Positions 47,419 to 58,618 of a stretch of DNA of 64,000 nt are shown here, one piece after another. The DNA lies in NCBI GenBank assembly GCA_017311315.1, contig CM029636.1, forward strand, positions 22,623,139 through 22,687,138. Direction: 5' to 3'. Made by a program: the position numbers and the translations under genes. Numbering within the stretch: position 1 is the first letter of the stretch; each line of letters starts with the position of its first letter. The notes beneath the pieces were generated by a model. It was not told the DNA's origin. It worked only from the letters and a program-made list of their open reading frames with translations, and ran no database searches. This stretch comes from Dendrocalamus latiflorus. Lineage: Eukaryota > Streptophyta > Magnoliopsida > Poales > Poaceae.

Positions 47419-47775
47419 TGTTGGATCTTATCGTGGTCGAACACACGCGAGCAGATGGTTCTTATAGCTTATGTCTACTGATCGGTTCACTGAGTTGATG
47501 CCTCGACCATGGCGCCTAGACCACGGCACCATGACCACGGTACTTCGACCACGGCACCACAACCCTCCTGAGTACTCAAAAGTTACAACTACGCCAGTAC
47601 TCGATCACTCACTCTGATAAAGTACTTAGAACACCCAACTCACATGACAATACTTTGGAGAAAGAACACACAAACTCTTCGTATTGTGCCAACTGCTCAC
47701 AGCTTTTCTGGTTTTCTTATGTTGCTGGACAACACACTCTTCAGGTATAACCTTACAGTCTATATAGGCTCGTTT
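47419..47775 (-). repeat. Partial 5' LTR of the copia element
   Basis: Begins TGTTGGATC next to the PBS. On the - strand a TATA box (CCTATATAGACTG, about 47755-47767) fits an LTR promoter. It contains a CGACCATGG / CGACCACGG repeat (47510-47570). The outer part ends abruptly at the LINE fragment near 47775. Confidence 0.65.
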
Positions 47776-48505
47776 GTTCTCTCTCCTAACAAGAACAAAA
47801 TCAATTTGGCTAGAGTGCTGACCACTGCTAAAGGTAACTAAATGAGAATGTCTCTTTCTCAAGAAGGTGTTCGCTATCATGAGATCATAAGCTACGTCAA
47901 AGTTTAAGATATCTTCTCCCTCTTGATTCCTATCACCATAACCAAAACCCACATGCACTGTTTGAAACCCTCCACTACTTGTACCGACATGACCATTGAA
48001 ATCGCCTCCTAAGAAAATTTTCTCATTGATAGGCACACTTCGAACTATGTCATCTAGGTCTTCCCAAAATTACCTTTTAACGGTCCCATCCAACCCTACT
48101 TGTGGAGTATATGCACTAACAACATTCAAAACCAAGTCACTAAAGATTAGCTTGACTAGAATAATCCTATTCCCATGTCTCCTCACGTTGACAACTCCAC
48201 TCTTGAGGCGCTTATCGATTAAGATGCCAACTCCATTCTTGTTTTGTTCTGTTTCAGTATACCAAACCAGTATGCTCCACCTTCTTTGCCTTTTGACCCG
48301 CCTAATTAGTCTCTTGAACACACAAGATATCTATACATTTACTAATTGCTGTATCAACTATCTCCCTTAACTTATCTGTTTAGGACCCTACATTCCAACT
48401 ACCCATACGAATCCTACTCTTCTCTACTAGCTTCCTTGCCCCTCGCACTCGTCGAGTAAAGTGCGAAAACTCTTGCTCATTTTCTACTACATCCGGACGT
48501 CGACA
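47776..48505 (-). pseudogene. LINE (non-LTR retrotransposon) endonuclease fragment
   Basis: The - strand codes an endonuclease/exonuclease/phosphatase domain: RMGSWNVGS (start), IDILCVQET, NKNGVGILIDK, HGNRIILVKLIF, VVSAYTPQVG, FLGGDFNGHVGTSSGGF, FGYGDRNQEGEDILNF, SSQIDFVLVRRENK. Frames shift several times and the RT part is missing. The fragment abuts the copia LTR at about 47775. Confidence 0.82.
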
Positions 48506-49277
48506 TAGCGTATGTATAATTTTATGGGAATGCTATGTGTTTTAATTGTACAACTGCTTTCATGTGGACACTGGAGTGAAATCCCTATTGTAAGGGCAGG
48601 AAATCATCAAGAGAGGGTATTAATATCTGAAATTAAGTCACCGTTTTATAATATTTCATCCAGTTTAATGCTTGATTCAGGATACAACCCTTAGGACAGT
48701 GCAACTAAAATGATTGAACCAGTACTAACATATTCAGTAAACATCTGTCATTTTAGAATTTTGTTCTGGCCCATGATTTTTAAGTATGATGATCTAACAG
48801 GATTGGCTTTCTTTCCTATTCCAAGTTGGTAAACATTATTTTCACGGCTAGTTTCTTGGCTTTCAGATTACCTTTTGCAATGCCAATGTATTTTTTTTTT
48901 TTGGCTCATGAACCTCTCTGCGCTGAATTGTATCAAACCAAAGGGTTTTCTAGTGTTGAACCAGCGAGTCAGTTTTAGTTTATCTAGCTATTCTACTTTC
49001 GATGCCTTCTTGTAATTTACAGTATATCTGCCACTTATAACTTCTTATTGCCTAAGGAAATTAACGATTCTACAGCCTGATAGTGTGAGCTGAGTTGTTG
49101 AACTGCAAAACCAATATCATACATTCGATGCGGTTGCCGAAGGAATGTTTGGGGGCTACTTAAGCACAACGAAAACTGCAGCTGGAAACTTCTCCCCATC
49201 CTTGGATGTTGGTGATATTGGGCCCTTCTGATGTTAGTCTCTCCTCGAACATGATATGGCCAGTGCTTTTCGGCTTA
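48506..49277. other. Mostly gene-free; one exon-like fragment
   Basis: AT-rich sequence. At 49094-49231 (+) a frame reads ELQNQYHTFDAVAEGMFGGY, then NFSPSLDVGDIGPF and TGA, which looks like the last exon of some gene, but I do not recognise it and an in-frame stop lies just upstream. Confidence 0.3.
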
Positions 49278-49581
49278 AGGTATGTACAGTGGTACAAACA
49301 GTTACTGTCTATGATACCTATCTATGTCATTTATAGACCTAAAAACACCTTCTATAATAGATTATCTATAAGTTGTTTATATATAATGAGTTGTCTGTAA
49401 AATACAGATAACATTGATACAATGGCACGAAAACCATCTATAGCAGATTATTTTCTCGCGTTTCGACCGTTTATAGAATTACAATCGACCCCCTTTTCTC
49501 ATGTTTCTCTTTCATCAATCTCAGTAAAAATCTTATGTGTCACCTCTTATAGACAGCTTATGTCAACTATTGTACATGCCC
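49278..49581. mobile_element. PIF/Harbinger-like MITE (304 bp)
   Basis: Ends AGGTATGTACAGTGGT and, reversed, GGGCATGTACAATAGT, flanked by TTA on both sides (49275-49277, 49582-49584). No coding. Confidence 0.72.
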
Positions 49582-49584
49582 TTA

Positions 49585-52455
49585 TAGTTTATGGATTACA
49601 ACTTTTCTTGAATAAACAAACGGGACGGCTTCTCCACCGTCATTTCAAAGCAGTTTATCGGGACAGCTTTTCAAAGCGGTTTATTGGCATTCGGTTCGTT
49701 TACATAAACACTCGCGCTAGGGACAAAAATCATAAGCTACAGCTGAAAAAAACTCCACCCATGTGTGGGTTTCTAGTAGTATATGCTGCACATTTTGTTG
49801 GATGCTTAGTTAATATGTTTTTTGGTCCCATATGGAGAAGTGCAAGTTCTAATTTAGTAACTCCATTTTGTGGACTAGTCTAGTCTAGTTTTATGTTTTT
49901 CCTTTGTTGGATTGTTGGCTGACTAACATAAAATCGTTGCTTGTGACAAAATACAAATTCTGATTTAGCATGCCTGACTGTCACGTGTGTTCTTAGCATT
50001 GAGCATTTGTTAATTTGAACTTCAATGCATGTTTGGTTTGTGAATTTATGGTCACAAACACACATTGTTGTAATTATTTGAACTGAATTGTGGTCTATTT
50101 GTATTGTAAATGTATGACACCATTTGCATATTATAAGAAAAGACATATATGAATGATCCTTAAGGTTGAAGATGATACCAATAGGGAAGAATATGACATG
50201 GGAAATTTAAAAAATCACAAGAACTGTTTTTCTAGTGTATAAAAGGTTGGGTTGTTGGTGGCGACTTAGGGGTGTGTTTGGTATATATATAATTTCACAT
50301 TCCCTTGTAATATAATATTCCACTCAATCTGATTACTGGTAACACATTACCAGTAATATAAGATTATAATATTTGGCTAGTTTGAAAGAAACTACAAAAT
50401 AGTCATTATAATCGTTCAAATATTTCATAACTCGAATCAATAAGTTCACAAATTTAAATTACACATTTGAAATTTCAAACCTCGAATGTTAACATTTATA
50501 AATTTTACATTGAAAACTAAAATTTGAATTTTACAATTTAAATTCTCTCAATTTAAAATTGCAACATTAAAAAATTTAATTACTATGATTCAAAAGTTCA
50601 AAATTTTTATTTTTGAAATTTTTATTTTTAAAATTTGAGTTTGGTAATATAAAATATTTGAATTTGTAGATTTTAAATTTTTGGAACTTGAATTTTTGAC
50701 ATCCAGGATTTGTAATTTCAGATTTTAAGATTTAAATTTTCAAAAATGAAATTTCAAAATCCAAACTTGAAAATTTTGAACATTGAAATTTAAATTGCCT
50801 GAATTTAAGATTCTAAAATTAAGGATTCAATTTTCAATATTTTGGTTTCAAAATTCGTGTTTTGAGAAAATGTTTTTTAATTTGGATTTTGAATACAGAA
50901 AGTTCAAATTTTGACTATTAGAATTAAAGCAAATGATAAAAGTGCAATAGCAAAAATTTCTTTTTTGACTATTAGAATTAAAGCAAATGATAAAAGTGCA
51001 ATAGTAAAATTTCTTTCTCTTGGTAATCCAAGATGGACATATTTTTTATGATAAATGATTCTTGAAAACTTTGGTAATTTAGTTTTCAAAGTAATTTTAG
51101 ATTTCTAGTCTCGATTACTGATTGTTTTACTAAATAATTTAATTTTATAGGATTACTAAAGCATTTCTATGAACTGTTGGAGGATTCCATCCACCCAAAC
51201 GAGCTCTTGGGTTGGAAGCCACGACAAGATGTCAGCCTGTCCGGACCGTGTGACACGACGCACATACTACCGCAATGCAACTATGAGCGCATTTTTCTTC
51301 CCTGTCCGGCCTCCAGCGACAAGATATCGGACGGATGGCATATTTGGCATTAGACCTTTCACAATACGCGCATTAGGCTCTGGTGCTGCTCCAAAAATGG
51401 TAGATATTCTTTTCTTTTGTTGCCGTTCTGACTAGATTCAAAGTGTTTTGGCAAGTGCATATGACCGCTGCAACCTTCAAATCATTACTATTATAAAAGA
51501 ACGAGTTAGTGGTCGTACGTTCATTCTCCTTTAACCGCTCTATTTCTTGAACTTCTCGTCATTCTCTACTTTCCAACCGATCAGAGCAATCAATGAATTC
51601 CGTTACAACGCATGGACATGTAACTAGTTAAGGAAATAAAGAGGTCCACACCTACGCTATTTGGAATGCAAGGATTTTACTGAAATTTAATAGAAAATAA
51701 TTTAATTCCTGTAGGAATTAAGAAATATTCGTGTGCTTAATTCAACTGGGGTCTGAGCGAACCAGTTCCATCCCTATGGTCTGCGACGGGCTCTCCTCTT
51801 GTTTCTTTGAAACAAAGAAATGAGAAAAGAAAAGAGGAAAGTGAAGCAAGGGTATTTTGGGCATTTCACAAATCACGGCATTAATGGGTTGAAAAGCTTG
51901 TTTCCTACTTGTTGAGTGAAGACAACTACATTTTTGCGTTTTAGTATGCCAAATAAAGAATTGTCAACGTTCTAAGCAACAAATATACAAAATCCCGTAA
52001 CATATCCTACGAACAGAGGGATCCTAAATTATTCTCAGTTTTTCTTCTTAAGCTCTTTTATGGTGCACACCGATTAATTTGGACTGTCTATTCTTTTTAA
52101 TCTCAGATCCGATTAGTTAGGAATTAGATACGAGGAAGTATAATTTCTTTTGGGGATAAAATCGTAAGTGCATATGGACAAAAACTAAGGAAATATTCGG
52201 AGTGAGACGGCAGTGAGAGAAATAAAAAACCGTTTCAAGAAGTTGGATCTTCATATTAACTTTTAATTTTTTTTAAATAAAAATTAAAAATAAAATTCAA
52301 TACAACATGGTAGAAGTCAATACGGCAGAACAGCGACGAACTCTTCCGTCACCGGCGGCGTACAAAACTGAGATTTGTGTACAAAAGCAGATAAAGAACT
52401 TGAAAAAAAAAGGCTCAGATCCAGTAGGGTTAAACACGGCAATTGTAAAAATTTA
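49585..52455. other. AT-rich, gene-free region
   Basis: From 50380 to 51160 the sequence is very rich in AAATTTGAAATTT-type words. A 53-bp tandem pair (GACTATTAGAATTAAAGCAA core) lies at 50914-51020. A Tourist-like start (GGGGTGTGTTTGG) follows TTA near 50270, but I cannot pair it with a right end. Nothing coding is seen. Confidence 0.5.
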
Positions 52456-52790
52456 GGGCCTGTTTGGGAGAGCTCCACCGTGGATCTGGGATCCCACCAT
52501 GGAGTGTTTGGCTCGTACAGCAGCTCCAGATCCACGAAATTGAGGTTTTGGTGGGAATGACCACTTTTGGTGGGATGGGGTGTGTAACCAGTGGCATTGG
52601 TGGGTAATTACCACCTAACTCCACGGTGGAGCACCCCTTGAGGAGCTCCATGAAATCCATAGATCTGGCCCTCAGATCCAGGATTTTGGTGGATTCAGAT
52701 TTCGCGGAGCTGGAGCGTTTGGGTAAAATTTTGTGAAATGAAGCTATTTTTTATGGATCTAAAGCTGATGGAGCTCTCCCAAGAATGCCC
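52456..52790. mobile_element. Tourist-like (PIF/Harbinger) MITE, 335 bp
   Basis: Ends GGGCCTGTTTGGGAGAGCTC and, reversed, GGGCATTCTTGGGAGAGCTC, with TTA duplications at 52453-52455 and 52791-52793. Confidence 0.85.
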
Positions 52791-52793
52791 TTA

Positions 52794-53229
52794 GGCCGCG
52801 TGCAAGCTCTGATCGCGCGCCTTGGTTTGATCGTGGACGAACGGCACCGAGTCATCCACTGGCCAGTGTACTACGTTTCCTTTCCCTTTTTTTTTCTTTT
52901 CCGTGCGTGTTGCGAGCGCGCTTAATGGCCTCAGCTGTCAAACTTTCTTTTAGGCTTCTTTTTTTAGCTGTCCAACTTTCTTTTAGGCTTTTTGTCCGTA
53001 CTATAAGGGTGTATTATTTTTAATTGTGGTTGATGGTTTATAGTTGTATTGAAGGTTTTTGATCTTAATATGAATATTTGTATAAACGAATCAAATACTA
53101 ATAAACTATTTTAAAAAGACTATCCTAATAAACCTCTTTCAAATAATGAAGAAAAAAAGATGTCTTGTTTATTTATTTAAGATAAATTATAAGTTATAAG
53201 TTAAATAAGTTATAAGTTGAAAAAATGTA
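52794..53229. other. Gene-free spacer
   Basis: Contains an imperfect tandem repeat (AGCTGTCAAACTTTCTTTTA / AGCTGTCCAACTTTCTTTTA, 52933-52993). No gene recognised. Confidence 0.45.
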
Positions 53230-53237
53230 ACCTTAAT

Positions 53238-56200
53238 CAGGGGCGAAGGGCCCGATAGGGCAAGCTCTGGCTTGGGCCAGACCTTGAATTTTTGCAACAG
53301 ACCCCATATACCCCTCTATCCAATAGGCAATAGCCCAATAACGTAAACCCTAGTCTCTGGCTGACTGGCTCTCTGCGCCTCGGCTGCTCCTGAGGAGCGC
53401 GGCGGCGACGGAACTGGGGGAGCGGCGGGCGCGGCGGCTGGCAGGCGTAGCCGGCGGCGGGCGGGCGGGACTCGGGAGACGGGCGGGCGACAGGCCAGCA
53501 GCCACCTGCGCGCTGCGCGCAGGCCGCAGCCACTCTCTGCTCTGCCTCTAAGGCAGCTCTCTATCAGCAGGAGCGCAAAAGTTATGATTCACTGATTTGT
53601 GAATTTTGATTTGAGGCTTGAGCAATGGATAGAAGGGGAAAGGGAAAATCACAGAGAGGTGAGGCATATATTAGGAGTGTCATTGATATTTGATTATTTG
53701 ATAATTGATATGCAGTTTTCATTTGTCAATTTACATTTTGCAAATTCATAGGTCAATTTATTTGTCTATTTGCTTTTATGTGTTTAGATTTGAAGAGCTA
53801 TTTTAATCAGGGTTCAAATGGCACAAACCCAAGCACTCGTGAAAGTGGAAATGTTGAAGTGGAGGTGGGAGATTCTGTTGGTGCTGGGCAAGTGGAAGAG
53901 CTGCAAAACAAATACAATTAGGCTCTGTACAAGTGGAAGAGGTAATTGAAGAAAAGACAGTGCAAGGTGATCTTATAACTGAATTCAACCCAGATTATAT
54001 TGTTTCTGATCCGGGGCTTCGTATTCCAATTGATAGATTTGCTCCTAATATTAGAGATGAAGTTAGGAGGGCTTTCATAGCTAAGGGCCCGACTCAACCA
54101 ACTGGTCATAATCCCCCCCCCTTAAAGGATAAAAGGTCCTTTCAAAAAAATTGGTTTAAGCAATATAATTGGTTGGAGTATAGTTTGGAGAAGGATAGGG
54201 CATTTTGCTTCTATTGTTATCTTTTTAAATATGATCGAATGGATGATAAATTTGGTTGTGATGTCTTTACAAAAGTTGGGTTTCAAAAATGGAAGAATGC
54301 ATACATGTCACTTCGAGTGCATGTTGGTGGGGCTAATAGCATGCATAATCAAGCTAGAACAGCTTTTGATGATTTTGATAACCAAAGGTCAAGTGTAAAA
54401 CATAAGGTTTCAAGCTATAGCAAAGAATCACTTATCAAGTATGAGACTCGTTTGGAAACATCCTTGGGTATTGTGAGTTTTCTGGCTTTGCAAGGTGAAC
54501 CATTCCGTGGACATGATGAAACTGATAATTCCTTGAATAAAGGAAATTTTTTAGAATTGCTTGATTGGTACAAACAAAGGAATGAGGAAGTGAAGAGAGC
54601 TTTTGATGAGCTATGCCCTAAAAATGCAAAAATGACTTCCGGGACAATTCAAAAGGAGCTTGCAAACTGTTGCGCTGAGGCGGTCACCAAGGCAATAAAG
54701 GAAGAAATGAGGGATTGTCTATTCTCTGTTATTTACGATGAAACTATATTAGAGAAATGTTCTTACTCTATTCTTTGTCATTGCTTGTGTAGGTTTGTGA
54801 ACAATAAAGGAGAAGTAATAGAAAGATTTTTGGGTATCAAACATGTCAAAGATACAACATCTGAAGCATTGAAGAGAGCATTGGTTGAGGCACTTAGTGA
54901 TTATGGTTTAGTTATTGCAAAACTACGGGGCCAGGGATATGATGGAGCTTCTAATATGAGAGGAGAATTTAATGGTCTTCAGAAACTAATTCGTGATGAG
55001 AATCCCTATGCTTTCTACATTCATTGTTTTGCTCATCAATTGCAGTTAGTGGTAGTTGCTGTCTCAAGGTGTTGTTCATCAATTGAGGATTTCTTTGAAT
55101 ATGTGGGGTTGATTGTGAGTAGCACCAGTGCATCATGCAATAGGAAGGATTTGTTGCTTGATAAGCATCGTCGAAACCTTTTGGCTAAGTTAGAGAGTGG
55201 AGAGGTTTCAGCAGGGAGAGGAAAACTACAAGAAACATCATTGGCTAGACCTGGAGATACAAGATGGGGATCTCATTACAAGACATTGCTTCAAATTGAA
55301 TCAATGTGGGATTCTGTTATACAAGTCCAAGAAATTGTGCAACAAGATGAGCGTAATCCATCAAGGGCAAGAGGTTTGGTCCAAATAATGGAATCTTTTA
55401 GCTTTGTGCTCATCATGAAAATGATGTTGCAAATCCTTCGCATTACAAATGACTTATCTCTAATCTTGCAAAAGAAGGATCAAAATGTTGTTCAAGCTAT
55501 ATCTTTGGTTGTTGATGTCAAAACACGTTTGATCAATATGAGAAGTGAAGGTTGGGAGCCATTATTTCAAGAAGCTAAAGCATTTTGTGAGGCAAACGAT
55601 ATTCCCATACCAAATATGGAAGATGCAATACCAAGATTTGGCCGTTCAAGAAAAGGAGGGAGAAACAATATCACTCAAGATCATTACTTCCGTGTTGATA
55701 CCTTCTATGCTGCTATAGATGCTATTACCAACGAGTTGGATCATCGCTTTAACGAGATATCTTCAGAATTACTTGTTTGCTTTTCTTGTCTTGATCCAAG
55801 AGATTCTTTCTCTAAGTTTGATGTGGATAAGCTTGCTCGGCTTACGGAAATTTATTATGAGGATTTTTCCTTTGATGACCGCAAGGCTATAAAAGATCAA
55901 CTAGAGACATTTATTATTCATGTAAGAAGGCTTGATGAGTTTAAAGTTTGTCACGATCTTGCAAGTCTAGCCAAAAAACTAGTTCAACTTGAGAGGCATA
56001 TTGTATTTCCACTTGTCTATCGCCTCATTGAGTTGGCATTGCTACTACCGGTGGCGACGGCATCGGTTGAAAGGGCTTTCTCAGCAATGAAGATTATCAA
56101 GATTGAATTGCGTAACAAGATGTCCGATGGATGCCTTAATGATTTGGTGGTGTGCTACATTGAAAGGGAGATATTTAAAGAACTTGATCTTGAAAAAATT

Positions 56201-56570
56201 AAAAAGATGTTTCAGAAAAAGAAAGATAGGCAGATGCAATTGCCTAAGTCTCCTAGACGCAATTAACAAGATTAATATTGGTATTTCTCATTTGATTTCA
56301 CTTGTCTCTTTTGTGTTGTCTACACTATACATAACAATATTAACTATGTTTGCTCTTTCTTTTATTTTCATTACTATGCTCTACAAGGTTATATATTAAA
56401 TTGGTGATATATTATTGTGATTCTTCAATTTTTGGAGGTACTTTTCAATGTCTTGCATTATTAAATATCTTTACACTTGGATTATTGTTGATGGGTCTGA
56501 TTAGTATTATAGCTTGAATGGTATTGCTTTCGATCCGCCCCACCTCATTTTTTCCCGTCCTCCGCCACTG
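53238..56570 (+). mobile_element. hAT transposon, ZMYM1-like type, nearly complete (3333 bp)
   Basis: Ends CAGGGGCGAAGG and, reversed, CAGTGGCGGAGG, flanked by a perfect 8-bp duplication ACCTTAAT (53230-53237, 56571-56578). It carries one long transposase frame. The left end (53340-53560) is GC-rich. Perfect duplications and a long frame suggest a fairly young copy. Confidence 0.93.
53933..56266 (+). CDS. hAT transposase, TTF-type zinc finger / hAT dimerisation (777 codons)
   Basis: The frame is open from 53933 (a GTG; no ATG here) to TAA at 56266. Near residues 60-110 is a TTF-type zinc finger (DRAFCFYCYLF, VGFQKWKNAYMSL). The middle is the DUF4371/RNase-H-like core (VIYDETILEK, GQGYDGASNMRGEFNGL, IHCFAHQLQLVVVAV). 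The C-terminus has the hAT dimerisation motif (LALLLPVATASVERAFSAMK, about residues 696-720). The upstream stretch 53790-53920 reads DLKSYFNQGSNGTNPST, which looks like the true N-terminus but in a shifted frame and ending in TAG, so a small indel near 53910-53920, or an intron, separates it. ZMYM1-like proteins of this sort are common in grasses as both active and dead copies. Confidence 0.88.
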   Translation: MEEVIEEKTVQGDLITEFNPDYIVSDPGLRIPIDRFAPNIRDEVRRAFIAKGPTQPTGHNPPPLKDKRSFQKNWFKQYNWLEYSLEKDRAFCFYCYLFKYDRMDDKFGCDVFTKVGFQKWKNAYMSLRVHVGGANSMHNQARTAFDDFDNQRSSVKHKVSSYSKESLIKYETRLETSLGIVSFLALQGEPFRGHDETDNSLNKGNFLELLDWYKQRNEEVKRAFDELCPKNAKMTSGTIQKELANCCAEAVTKAIKEEMRDCLFSVIYDETILEKCSYSILCHCLCRFVNNKGEVIERFLGIKHVKDTTSEALKRALVEALSDYGLVIAKLRGQGYDGASNMRGEFNGLQKLIRDENPYAFYIHCFAHQLQLVVVAVSRCCSSIEDFFEYVGLIVSSTSASCNRKDLLLDKHRRNLLAKLESGEVSAGRGKLQETSLARPGDTRWGSHYKTLLQIESMWDSVIQVQEIVQQDERNPSRARGLVQIMESFSFVLIMKMMLQILRITNDLSLILQKKDQNVVQAISLVVDVKTRLINMRSEGWEPLFQEAKAFCEANDIPIPNMEDAIPRFGRSRKGGRNNITQDHYFRVDTFYAAIDAITNELDHRFNEISSELLVCFSCLDPRDSFSKFDVDKLARLTEIYYEDFSFDDRKAIKDQLETFIIHVRRLDEFKVCHDLASLAKKLVQLERHIVFPLVYRLIELALLLPVATASVERAFSAMKIIKIELRNKMSDGCLNDLVVCYIEREIFKELDLEKIKKMFQKKKDRQMQLPKSPRRN

Positions 56571-56578
56571 ACCTTAAT

Positions 56579-57931
56579 CACTTTGGCACGTCCAGGGCGG
56601 GTGCATATGCGTGCAGCTAACCGGCAAAATATGTCTAGCTCAGTGGACTGGCACCCAAACATCAAAGGATGCGCATTGGCGCAGATGCAACACGCGACAG
56701 CGCGACGCAACATCACCAGTCCCGTGTCCAGTGAAAAGCACAATGGTCGTAATCTCTGTCTTTTTATGGGCCTGATTGGCTGCGGCTGCGGCTTATGGTT
56801 TTTTATTGGATTTTTTGAATTTTGGTTGTTTATGGTATATATTACGGAGAGAGATACTCACTTTTGATTTTGACTGGTACAGATGTTAGGCTTTTAATGT
56901 GTACATTGTTTAACTTATAGACCCCGTCTTGAGAAAATATTCCGTTTGAAAGTTGGGTACTGTAGCAAAAGCTAAAAGCTGTCAGCTTCGGAGGAAAAGA
57001 ATAGACCCTATATTGAATTAGGCTAGAACTTGGGCATGGGGGATTTCGAAACCGCTTTTATTTTTTATGTAGTACGGTGCTACAATGACTTTTTTTTGAA
57101 TGATGTGTTTTTTTAAGATGGAATCTACTAGTCGATTGTAATAGATACTGTACCGACTTCGGTTGTATCGGTTAAAATCATATGTAACTATCTCTCTTTA
57201 TAATCTCTTCTGTAAATAGTTAGAATTTAAAGGATATAAATAAAAAATTATAAGCTATACTTGTTGCGTACTTTCCGGACTGGCGCAAGTGATACTTTTT
57301 TACGTGAGCTGGGCTCGTGGAAGCGTTTAATGCTTAACTGTATATTTACGTTGTCTTCTTTTATGCGTATTTACGTTTGGTAATAGTAGGAGGTGCTCAC
57401 ACGTTTGCTGGTCATATTAGCACGCTCCCGTGGTATTTACATAAGATACAACCTTTTATTTGCCACTTCCCTCATTGTTAACAGTAAAAAATTTACAACT
57501 GTTGTTATGTAAACATACGCCTCTTGTGTATTTCTTTAGTACCCCCGTGTGTAATTTATAACCTTCCAGATTAAACAAATAAGACTTATAGTTTTGTAAC
57601 ATTTATATGAAATTTTCCCTATTTTTATCTATTGTGTTGTGCAATTTAGTCAGATTTCCTTTAGATATACTAGTAAGTGTGTACGTGGAATATATGTCAA
57701 AAGCATTGATTATATGTCTAGAAATGAAATGCAAATTTTGTTTCATACCTCATGACTGAATTTATCATGAGCATGTAGTCAGGCACACCTTATGATAGAC
57801 AACCAAGAAATTCGATCACATTCTTGAATGAATAGGATATGTATGCTAGATCGGGAGACATTTTAATGTGCAACGATGGCACAACACGGTTTGTGTCACG
57901 AGCGAATCGTAAAGCAATGCGTGGCACGTAT
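56579..57931. other. Gene-free; two MITE-family copies
   Basis: At about 56768-57013 (+) and 57045-57265 (inverted) lie members of the family seen at 42890-43400 (CATATGATTTTAACCGATAC-like core, TTTATTACAAT, GTTTGAAAG...TACTGTAGCA). The first starts near TGGGCCTGATTGG. The rest is AT-rich without genes. Confidence 0.5.
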
Positions 57932-58240
57932 GACTGTAGCAGTACTGCAGATTGTACGGAAAGATAACATTTTAATACCTGCTACATTGCTCAGTTGTAT
58001 GGAAAAATAATTTTTAATATCTGCTTACTGGTCGTAAGCCGTGGACGTAAACCGTGGTCGTAAGCCGTGATCGTAAGACGTGGTCGTGAACTGTGGTTGT
58101 AAGTCGTGGTCATGAGCGTGGTTGTATACCGAATTACGACCACAACTTGCGACTAGTAAGCAGCTATTAAAATTATTTTTTCATACATACTAAAAATTAA
58201 TTTCTGCGTACAATCTACATTATTGCTATAGTGTTATCGT
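57932..58240. mobile_element. Palindromic element with GTGGTCGTAAGCC core
   Basis: Inverted arms (AGATTGTACG...GAAAAAATAATTTTTAAT...CTGCTTACT) flank a short array of GTGGTCGTAAGCC-like units (58028-58135). Same plan as 33310-33966. No coding and no clear duplication. Confidence 0.7.
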
Positions 58241-58618
58241 CTCCCGCTATCACCAGATTAGGGTTTCGGTTCACCAGAGCCCCGAGCTTAGAGGGAGGAG
58301 GGGATGACGGAGGCCGAACGGTGGGGCGGCGGTGTCACTGCCTCGGCCGGGGGACGAAGGAGGGTGGCGGGTGAGTGGGGGCGATGAGATCCACGCATAG
58401 TTAGGGGCGGCAGTCGATGGTGGCGGCTCTAGCGGTAGTGGTGCCGATAGAGCTAGTTGGGGTAGCGGTGGGAGGCGTGGGAACACGGACAAGTCGTCAC
58501 TAGGGAAGAAGAGGGTCGTGGAGGAGGGGATGTGTGGCATGAGAGAGGGCAGGTGGCAGAAGGGAAAATCGATAGGCCTCGCTGACGTCGACAAGGCATG
58601 GGGCGGCAGTGCGAGGGG
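58241..58618. other. GC-rich spacer, no recognised gene
   Basis: A - strand frame (58271-58594) rich in Pro and Ser has no recognisable domain. Confidence 0.35.

Noticed and set aside
50270..51180. Tourist-like MITE starting GGGGTGTGTTTGG
   Set aside because: The right end could not be paired. The CCAAACGAGCTC near 51195 gives a poor inverted match and no TTA duplication.
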